Source: Sweltsa coloradensis (taxonomy: Eukaryota > Arthropoda > Insecta > Plecoptera > Chloroperlidae). From it: DNA of 64,000 nt. The notes under the pieces were generated by a model that worked only from the letters and a program-made list of their open reading frames with translations, had not been told where the DNA came from and did no database searches. Made by a program: the position numbers and the translations under genes. Shown here piece by piece: positions 59,601 to 64,000 of this stretch. Every line of letters starts with the position of its first letter. Within the stretch, counting starts at the first letter, position 1. The stretch spans positions 186,001 to 250,000 of the forward strand of contig JAMZAV010000318.1 of NCBI GenBank assembly GCA_024449915.1. The letters run 5' to 3'.

Positions 59601-61152
59601 TCCACCCCTATTCTGTGCAACTAACAAAATATATCAAATAACCTCGTCCTACAGCTGTCGACACACGAAATTATTTCAAAATAATAATATAATTAGATTT
59701 CATCCAGAGAAATGCTGAAAACTTCACAGTTCACCTAAAAAAATACTTTAATGGAAAAGTATTTTTATTCCCTCGACGAATTCCTACCCCACACCCCTCC
59801 CTTGAGTTTTGTAAAGTACGTTTCTATAAAAATAATTTGTATGAAATTGATGTTTTCTTAGTTCTTATTATCACTAATGTATTTTGTATTTTAGATGAGT
59901 TCCTATATGTATGTACCATGTTATGTACTTCAGTAATGAAAACTTCTACGTTTCAGAATCATTAAAATACCAATATATAAATCTGACCACAACATTCGTT
60001 TAAAACAACGTTCGAACGAGCTGAAAGAAACGAGATATTTTCAAGCACGTGTTCAGAATGTTCTAAAAGGTTTGGTTAGGACGGAAGTTGTTCAATAAAC
60101 TCTCTAGGACAGCTGTTTGTAAAACAATGGTATTTAAATACAATCAAGGAGGCTTTAACGAGAAGGCAGAGCATTGTGGCTTTGTTTACCGAGGGAGTGG
60201 TTCCTAGTTGACAGTCACGACCTGAACCACGTGACACTCACTGCAGGCGTCCGCGCTGGAGCAGTCACACCACTACCTGACGGACTAAACTATAGTCTAT
60301 AGCCATCGGGGACGTCGACGTTAATAGTCAATAAGTCGACGTTTAAGCATTATTTCTTAGATTTATCAAAAAAGAAAAAGAAATTAAAAGACAAATTGAT
60401 TAATTAATTTATCAGTATATTCATCCATCCATATAAACTAGGAAAACGCGAAAGTCGTTGTTAGACGAGTGAGCGAGTCATGTGTTGAGTACCCGGGAAC
60501 ATTTGCATGTACGTTTGATAATTGTATTGGTATACATAAGGGTTTTAAAGTTTAGTTGGTATAAGGGCGCGTCAACTGTAAGGCCATAATGCGCCACTCT
60601 AGCCTATGATAGGCTAGAAAGGCCTTAATGAAGAAATATAGGTCGTGATTGCCCAAATATATTGATAAAGCACAAGCTAACAATATTGTTAATATTGGTC
60701 GATGTAGAATCTTTTATCGATTAGTCGTGTTCAGGTATATCGATAAAATAATCGATTTACATCTCTAAACAAAACAACGTTGTGCAAAAGAGGTGAAATT
60801 TAATATTTTAATCAATATTCATAATAGCAATGTATCAGTTATTTAATTTAAGTTTACATTAATATTTATTCATTCAGTAATTTTTGACTGGGGACAATTA
60901 GCAATTAATTACGTGCCTCGTTGCAATGACAGCTTTCAATGCATCGTTTCACGTGTAGTACTAAGATTGATGGGTCGAAGAAAGTCACTCGTCCTAACTG
61001 TTCTTTGAACCCAGGACCACCTGCGTGCTAATACACGTATAGTTGTCTGTACTCACATGCGGCACAGTGAAACTGTTGTACTCCTTCGGCCCCATGGAGT
61101 CTACTTGTTTATTTTTGAACGCACGGTAATTCTCTCGTAGCTGTTTGCCATA
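32441..61152 (-). CDS. GRB7/10/14: Grb7/10/14-family adaptor, 3' half (end of PH, BPS, SH2)
   Basis: Four exons join in frame: 61057-61152, 36760-37028, 35833-35926 and 32441-32641 (660 nt, 219 residues plus stop). Introns are 24,028, 833 and 3,191 bp, all GT-AG. The visible protein runs from the last PH helix through a linker and the BPS region to a complete SH2 domain. In this family the N-terminal part (Ras-associating and PH domains) docks the adaptor to activated GTPases and membrane, the BPS segment binds and inhibits insulin/growth-factor receptor kinases, and the SH2 domain binds phosphotyrosine. The SH2 keeps the FLVRES Arg and a His in the KVMHTQI strand. Upstream exons (RA domain, most of PH) were not found before 64000. 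The C-terminus extends some 20 residues beyond the usual SH2 end. Confidence 0.93.
32804..33468. mobile_element. MITE with 26-bp-scale inverted ends, in Grb-like intron 3
   Basis: The left end CAGTTCTGTTGCGGTGGTAT and the inverted right end CTGTTCTGTCCAGTGGTATC are followed on both sides by TTATTTA. Six bp CTTGAT are repeated outside (32798-32803 and 33469-33474). GTTC/GAAC-rich subterminal motifs occur on both sides. The superfamily is uncertain; hAT is possible but the duplication looks shorter than 8 bp. Confidence 0.6.
33475..34396. other. intron 3 stretch
   Basis: AT-rich; holds one copy of the 17-bp motif CCCGGTACCTCCACCAAA at about 33859-33876. No other feature recognised. Confidence 0.45.
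34397..34765 (-). pseudogene. LINE C-terminal fossil
   Basis: The frame includes [19 protein letters not shown] and ends [13 protein letters not shown]. The [11 protein letters not shown]...LxxxSIxILRxxL pattern is typical of the C-terminus of LINE proteins with a restriction-like endonuclease. The catalytic part upstream is not recognisable in frame. It lies in intron 3 in the same orientation as the host gene. Confidence 0.5.
34766..35594. other. intron 3 stretch, no feature seen
   Basis: AT-rich sequence with short frames only. Confidence 0.45.
35595..35760. repeat. 17-bp inverted pair (CCCGGCACCTCCACCAA)
   Basis: Exact inverted copies at 35595-35611 and 35744-35760, 132 bp apart, just downstream (gene-wise) of the SH2 exon 35833-35926. 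No flanking duplication found. The motif recurs singly at about 33859, 37233, 40408, 40441 and 44532. Confidence 0.8.
35833..35926 (-). CDS. GRB7/10/14: Grb-like exon: SH2 core with FLVRES
   Basis: 94 nt completing the split Gly codon, then [18 protein letters not shown] and [13 protein letters not shown]. The Arg of FLVRES binds the phosphotyrosine phosphate. The acceptor is GTTTTGTTCCAG and the donor CCT|GTGAGTACC. Confidence 0.95.
36095..36151 (+). pseudogene. LINE reverse-transcriptase motif fragment
   Basis: 19 codons read [19 protein letters not shown], the motif B block ([19 protein letters not shown]) of Jockey/CR1-type reverse transcriptases. It lies opposite to the host gene in intron 2. 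No other RT blocks are in frame nearby. Confidence 0.65.
36560..36690 (-). pseudogene. LINE ORF2 C-terminal fragment (RTE-like)
   Basis: The frame [20 protein letters not shown] followed by [20 protein letters not shown] ends at a TGA (36560-36562). The KWxGHVxRM...GxRxRGRPxxRW pattern is the conserved tail of many LINE proteins, RTE among them. The expected further tail (RRRW, PTQRR) is found out of frame at about 36440-36520. Confidence 0.7.
36760..37028 (-). CDS. GRB7/10/14: Grb-like exon: BPS region and start of SH2
   Basis: 269 nt, phase 0 to 2. The acceptor is TGCCCTCTAG and the donor GACGG|GTGAGTC. It starts [20 protein letters not shown]; the VAMDF(T/S)G...R(I/V)(I/V)E(D/N)P block is the hallmark of the BPS segment. 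[13 protein letters not shown] is the first helix of the SH2 domain and the exon ends in HGTVDG. Strongly GC-rich against AT-rich introns. Confidence 0.95.
37226..37440 (+). repeat. dispersed repeat, copy 1 (empty-site relative of 44524-44790)
   Basis: It starts TTTTTGGTGGAGGTGCCGGG and continues with blocks TCACCAAAAACATTCTGTGT, CTTGTTAAAGAGCAATG, GGAGGTCATGTTCGGTTTT and GTGAGACATGACACAC, all shared in order with 44524-44790. Element class unknown. Confidence 0.75.
37441..38336. other. intron 1 stretch
   Basis: AT-rich, with a G run at 38237-38246. No gene or exon recognised. Confidence 0.45.
38337..38532. repeat. GTGTA-type pentameric microsatellite
   Basis: About 190 bp of GTGTA/GTAAT-type units with slippage variants (GTGTAATGTAGTG). 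The complementary-strand frame of Thr/Leu/Tyr/His repeats is an artefact. Confidence 0.9.
38533..40280. other. intron 1 stretch, no feature seen
   Basis: AT-rich sequence; nothing recognised. Confidence 0.45.
40281..40505. repeat. GGGTC-ended repeat containing two copies of the 17-bp motif
   Basis: The left side has GTCGGGTCGGGTCGGGTC and the right side ends CGTCCCGACCC, a probable inverted terminal pair. Inside, GGACCGGCACCTCCACC occurs twice, 33 bp apart (about 40406 and 40439). No target duplication found. Confidence 0.5.
40506..41687. other. intron 1 stretch
   Basis: A moderately GC-rich patch at 40860-41050 lacks a recognised motif. G run at 41236-41246. Confidence 0.4.
41688..41744. 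mobile_element. 57-bp palindromic mini-element, copy 1
   Basis: CACTGCCTCCTAGATGTTGC and its exact inverse flank a loop with GGCTCCT. The 8-bp flanks TTATGATC and GTATGATC (41680-41687, 41745-41752) match at seven of eight positions. Two further copies are in the window. A hAT-like 8-bp duplication and CACTG end fit a miniature hAT derivative. Confidence 0.85.
41745..42598. other. intron 1 stretch
   Basis: AT-rich; a (TC)n run at about 42573-42590 leads into the GC-rich block at 42600. No gene recognised. Confidence 0.4.
42600..42738. other. isolated GC-rich, open-frame block of unknown nature
   Basis: About 140 bp that is clearly GC-richer than its surroundings and open on both strands. 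Plus frame: [20 protein letters not shown]..., ending in TGA at 42736-42738 and preceded by a (TC)n pyrimidine tract ending GCGAG. Minus frame: [20 protein letters not shown]... I recognise neither. It could be a pseudogene fragment, an exon or a captured piece of another gene. Confidence 0.35.
43330..43440. other. second GC-rich open-frame block of unknown nature
   Basis: Open on both strands. Plus: [20 protein letters not shown], ending CAGAG|GTAAAAC (donor-like). Minus: [20 protein letters not shown]... It lies 600 bp from the block at 42600, so the two may be parts of one former gene. Not recognised. Confidence 0.3.
43441..44520. other. intron 1 stretch
   Basis: AT-rich with a G run at 44213-44223. 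Nothing recognised. Confidence 0.4.
44524..44790 (+). repeat. dispersed repeat, copy 2, carrying a palindromic mini-element
   Basis: Same ordered blocks as 37226-37440, starting CTTTGGTGGAGGTGCC. The 55-bp palindrome at 44592-44646 interrupts it; the copy at 37226 lacks the palindrome and serves as a related empty site. Confidence 0.75.
44592..44646. mobile_element. 55-bp palindromic mini-element, copy 2
   Basis: CACTGCCTCCTTGATGCTGC pairs with the inverted right arm with two mismatches, and the loop is GGCTCCT. The flanks CCCTCACC and ACCTTACC match at six of eight positions, as expected for an older insertion. Confidence 0.75.
44791..46440. other. intron 1 stretch
   Basis: Holds a C run at 44880-44892. 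46230-46420 is GC-richer but unrecognised. No exon found. Confidence 0.4.
46443..46570. repeat. ACACACAACACTACAGGA minisatellite
   Basis: Seven or so units of about 16-20 bp, ending CACTACAG or GACTACAG. Confidence 0.9.
46571..47394. other. intron 1 stretch, no feature seen
   Basis: Nothing recognised. Confidence 0.4.
47395..47535 (+). mobile_element. 3' end of a LINE (Jockey/CR1-like)
   Basis: GTGGGGCTTATGCCCAGTTG followed by CCAATAAAGATTACATACAT resembles the GGGC..GCCC hairpin plus AATAAA-type tail at the 3' end of Jockey/CR1-type LINEs. No coding part is attached. Confidence 0.45.
47536..49637. other. intron 1 stretch
   Basis: G run at 47672-47684. Patches around 48290-48560 and 48960-49120 are GC-richer. 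No gene recognised. Confidence 0.4.
49638..51043. repeat. 1.4-kb imperfect palindrome (long-arm foldback element)
   Basis: Left arm about 49638-50325, right arm about 50375-51043, short centre. Paired landmarks: TAATCCTGTCAAATAAG / CTTATTTGACAGGATTA, AATTGCGATGTCGCTGAATT / AATTCAGCGACATCGCAATT, GCCGCCATATTGGAAAATGG / CCATTTTCCAATATGGCGGC, and CGGATTTACCGGGCATTG-type blocks. The arms have diverged by many substitutions. The flanks read GGCCTAG and TAGGCC; a TA duplication is possible but unproven. It lies in intron 1. Confidence 0.9.
51044..52092. other. intron 1 stretch, no feature seen
   Basis: Nothing recognised beyond short frames. Confidence 0.4.
52093..52467. repeat. inverted repeat, two 155-bp arms identical by eye, 65-bp spacer
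   Basis: Left arm 52093-52247 (starts ACACACATAACAAAAACTTG), right arm 52313-52467 (ends ATGTGTGT). I found no mismatch reading the arms against each other. The spacer is AT-rich and itself contains two copies of an ATTACGTTWAAATTAA motif. No target duplication seen. It lies in intron 1; either strand would transcribe a long hairpin. Confidence 0.93.
52789..53220. mobile_element. MITE with GGATGTCCAA ends and CGATAT-rich interior
   Basis: The left end is GGATGTCCAAAA; the right end inverted is GGGATGTCCAACCAAAA. The interior has about ten CGATAT/ATATCG motifs, symmetric toward both ends. The ends resemble some hAT elements, but no 8-bp duplication is evident. Confidence 0.6.
53221..53600. 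other. intron 1 stretch, no feature seen
   Basis: Nothing recognised. Confidence 0.4.
53609..53891. mobile_element. hAT-like MITE (283 bp)
   Basis: A perfect 8-bp duplication ACATACAT lies at 53601-53608 and 53892-53899. The ends are AATAGAGATACG and (inverted) GTAGAGATACG. The interior repeats ATGCTAAAT-type words on both sides. Confidence 0.75.
53900..55090. other. intron 1 stretch, no feature seen
   Basis: AT-rich; nothing recognised. Confidence 0.4.
55096..55489. mobile_element. G-tract hAT-like MITE, inverted copy
   Basis: Homologous in reverse to 1564-1972: G runs with GCAAAACTAACGT, ATTAATCCCAGAATTTCCGT, GACAGTCACCTTGGTAA, then CCAGACCCCAGCTG and TTTCAAACGGTCCTACGCGC. The ends are CAATTTGGCGTAGG and (inverted) CAGGCGCGTAGG. 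No target duplication could be read. Confidence 0.8.
55490..56699. other. intron 1 stretch, no feature seen
   Basis: Nothing recognised. Confidence 0.4.
56708..57020. mobile_element. hAT-like MITE (313 bp)
   Basis: The ends are CAGTGGCGTATCCAGG and (inverted) CAGTGGCGTATATCCAAGG. The flanks CTGTACTG and CTGTACTT (56700-56707, 57021-57028) agree at seven of eight positions. A G run lies near the right end. CAGTGGCG ends are a widespread hAT type. Confidence 0.9.
57029..58590. other. intron 1 stretch
   Basis: G run at 57041-57053. No gene recognised. Confidence 0.4.
58600..58745 (-). repeat. tRNA-like SINE fragment
   Basis: On the minus strand GGGATTTCCCGGGTTCGCAT CCC contains a B box (GGTTCGCATCC). 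The plus strand upstream has the hairpin-forming CCTGAGGAAAACCTCGGGAA. No complete tRNA fold or terminator; probably a SINE remnant. Confidence 0.45.
58746..61056. other. intron 1 stretch upstream of the next exon boundary
   Basis: AT-rich; no exon, MITE or RNA gene recognised. Confidence 0.4.
61057..61152 (-). CDS. GRB7/10/14: Grb-like exon: last PH helix and linker
   Basis: 96 nt, phase 0 to 0, 32 residues starting [16 protein letters not shown] and ending FTVPH. The acceptor has an excellent pyrimidine tract (CTCTCTGTTCTATTCCAG) and the donor is CAT|GTGAGTAC. The YGxQLxxNY pattern is the end of the PH domain in Grb10/14. It lies 24 kb from the next exon, which fits by phase and by family alignment. 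Confidence 0.88.
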
Positions 61153-63721
61153 CTGGAATAGAACAGAGAGGGTATTATCAGCAACTACATGGCTAGTACA
61201 AATACACAGAGAACACTGTGTTTACATCATGTGGGGCGAGGCGTGGTCCCGGCTGTTGAGCCTTGTGCAGCTCATGCAGACGAGGGTACAGTGCCTGATT
61301 GTGGTGATACATGGTAAAACAAACATGTTTCGTAGGGTGCCAACAGTAGGGTACATTCTAGTAAATTTGACGTGACTCTTTAATTAAGTCACTTTGGGTA
61401 TATTTGAAGAGTTATGAAGGCATGCACTTGCACAAGAATGTAGGGCCTACATATTTATTTCCCTAGTTTAACCTCATAACAAATTTTGGGTCATTCTTTC
61501 AAGAAGACAATTATTTTAAAACGTTATTACGTACATACATAATTTATAAGCGATATATTTTGAAAAGAAGCTGCACAACAATTTTCCAAGTTGCATACGG
61601 AAAATCACGAATGCACTACAAATAAAAAATTTAAAAAAAAATACAACATAATTTATAACTAAAGAGTTGATAAATAAATATGACAAGAAACGCCAAATTA
61701 ATGCTTAAAATTGGTTATTTATTTTTTATGCAATGAGGTTTATGTATTGAGGGTGGTAAAAGCGAGACATTGTATTCTTAGCACAAAATGTCACCTGCTA
61801 AGCAAACAATGCCACATAGTTAAATTATGAAAATCCATTAGCAGGGTGTAGCAACTCCTAGCAAGCAAACATTTCGTTGTATAGGCATCAAGCCAGCAGA
61901 GGGAAGGAGGTTTGTATTTGTAAACCATTAAAAAGAAGTAAACGGCCAGATGTGGAATGACGCAATAAGGTAAGCGACGTCATGGGCTGGCAAGACCATA
62001 CATCGCTCGCTGTAAGGGTAACACATTGATGGGAACGATGCTCTTAAATTATTTATTGAAAACATATCTTACACGAGTACACAATTATGTATGGTGGTAA
62101 GGTCGATAACAAGCTAGAAACTCCAAATATACTAGTAGAGATTGATATAATGATTATAATTTTTCTTTATAACTGTAGGCCCCAGCACTTGCGGAGGAGG
62201 TAAGGTATCGCCTGCTTTATTGACATATTTAACATACTTATACCTGTCCGAGATTGATGAGAAAAGTGGACCCAGTTTACTACTCCACTGACGTACTGTA
62301 CTCATCTCGTTCGAAGCAATATTGAGCATTTTAACCCAGCTTCAATGTTGCATTGCATGGTGTTTTGTTTTACTATTAGGTTTGGACTTGTCAAACTCTG
62401 ACGGGTTGTCAAATTAACCAATTGATCAGGTGACAGTTACCTCCGTTGAACCCTCCGAATGTCAGGGTTTAGTCACAAAGATTCAAACTACTGTGTTATT
62501 CTCTCGATTAGTTGGTCGGGAAACACTCCCGTAGGCGGAACTGATTAAATTTAATACAATCCAGAAATTCCTAAATTTAACTCAACAGATTGAATATCTG
62601 GTTTTAGTTGTGAACATATTAATAGTTTGTTATACTATCCAACAAAACTTGATGGAAAGTTATCTTCAATATAATATTAAGCTAATATATTATTTAGCTT
62701 ATTATTTTTAACGAAAAAACAATTAATTCAATAAAAACACTTAATGTGGAATGTAGATCGCGTTTTTTTAAGACTAATTTTTTTATTACAACAACTTTTG
62801 TACTTACAATATACACATATCAAGTTCACAGAAATAAAAATTAGGTTTTTGGGGAAAGGAGAAAACACATTCAAATAAGAACTTGCGTTGACAGACGAGT
62901 GAGGTGCGCTGTGCTGTCTTCACGGACTAGAAAGTCGCGTCTCACTTGATGACCCAACCAACACATTAACACATATTTGCATTCATAACATTCCCAAAGC
63001 ATTATTTAAAATACAAAATAAATTTATTTCTTATGAACATGAACTGAAAAAGACTCAGCGAATGTCGAATTTTGTAATAACAATGGGATCTAGAATTTTC
63101 AACAGCGAAAATAAGTTTTATTACATGATTTTAAACTACGGATTAAAATCATACAATGCTATATAAGTAGGGCTAATTATAAATAATATTAAAACGTTAC
63201 AATACATTCTGTAGTAAAAGCGATTTTTTTTAGAAGTAGGTTAATGTAGACATCATTTTCGAAGAACTCGATAAATTATACAATGTCCCATGTCTTAGGC
63301 TGCGAATTCTTTCTAAGTTCTTACTGTTACACTTGTAATAATGTGAGAGAATTGCGTTTCTTGTATTGATTCTCTGATGCAATAACGAATAATACAGTGT
63401 AAGTCTCTACCAGCCCCGGCTAGTACAGGAATACCGTGGATCAATGCGTGGGCTGCATGATGCAATGGTGAAACACCCAAACTATACATGCATCTACATT
63501 GCCGTATTGCAGATGAGTTTGCGAAGACAAACTTCTTAGCACTTTTGATTTTGAAATCTAAAAGTTAGCACTTGGTAATAATTTTTTTGTGTTCAACATC
63601 ATGGGATTTCATGATTGGATAGTTTATTTTTTAGTTATATTCAATAATAAAACCAAACATTCAAATTCATTCACAAGTAAAAATAGATAATTTTAATTCA
63701 CTACAGACGTATATACCATAC
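61153..63721. other. upstream intron of the Grb-like gene
   Basis: The rest of the PH domain should be encoded further upstream on the minus strand, but no matching exon was found here. The intron therefore appears to continue past the window end. Confidence 0.5.
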
Positions 63722-63778
63722 CACTGCCTCCTAGATGCTCGTCGTGGCTCCTCGACGACGAGCATCTAGGAGGCAGTG
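63722..63778. mobile_element. 57-bp palindromic mini-element, copy 3
   Basis: CACTGCCTCCTAGATGCTCG and its exact inverse enclose a loop with GGCTCCT. A perfect 8-bp duplication TACCATAC lies at 63714-63721 and 63779-63786. This is the clearest of the three copies. Confidence 0.93.
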
Positions 63779-64000
63779 TACCATACTATCATTTAAAATA
63801 CTGCATGTTAAATGTTTAAATAGAGTTTTAATAAACAATCATAAAATTGCAAACAACAGAGTTCTTAACAGAACAGTTTTTTTGTTTTACCATTTTGCTT
63901 GGCGAAGGTTCAGCGAGTGAAATTATGTAGGGGGGTCCGGGGGTCTTGCTCCCCAGAAACGTTTTTAGTTTCAACGTCATTTTGGAGCAATCTGTGGGTT

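Noticed and set aside
61145..61375. 76-codon plus-strand frame beside the Grb-like exon
   Set aside because: It is antisense to the exon end and intron and has no domain.
61153..64000. Searched for the preceding PH-domain exon of the Grb-like gene on the minus strand
   Set aside because: No frame with a PH-like pattern and matching splice sites was found, so none is annotated.

Overview
The window is AT-rich, intron-rich animal nuclear DNA crowded with transposons. It is most likely arthropod and probably an insect with a large genome. The grounds are a Grb7/10/14-type adaptor gene with one 24-kb intron, a core promoter with an insect-like initiator, and the mix of hAT-type MITEs, tRNA-derived SINEs, an R4/Dong-like LINE and a Ty3/gypsy element. 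No bacterial, viral or CRISPR feature is visible. The species is not identified.

1-13 kb is almost entirely mobile DNA: a piggyBac-like end, a G-tract hAT MITE, a 155-165-bp tandem repeat, a nearly complete LINE with a restriction-like endonuclease domain lying between two TTA microsatellites, two LINE tails, another hAT MITE, and a MITE with a SINE inside it. 13.2-18.9 kb holds a candidate minus-strand transcription unit that I cannot name. It has a CRE + TATA-like + initiator promoter near 18.8 kb, a first exon with a perfect donor, and several exon-shaped blocks with good splice sites. Three of these blocks are tandem copies of one module.

19.4-27.8 kb is a nest of insertions. A hAT MITE with an 8-bp target duplication sits in a SINE and contains a second tRNA-like insertion with a 12-bp duplication. 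Beside it lies a 198-bp tandem array whose unit carries two opposed tRNA B-box-like sequences. A Ty3/gypsy element (21099-26038) and a hAT MITE (26856-27706) have both inserted into this array.

32.4-61.2 kb carries the one confidently identified host gene, on the minus strand: the 3' half of a Grb7/10/14 adaptor, with the end of the PH domain, the BPS region and the SH2 domain in four exons. Its upstream exons must lie beyond 64 kb. Its introns hold LINE fossils, a 57-bp palindromic mini-element (three copies in the window), a recurring 17-bp motif, a 1.4-kb imperfect palindrome, and a 155-bp inverted repeat with arms that look identical by eye and a 65-bp loop. The last would form a long hairpin RNA if transcribed with the gene.
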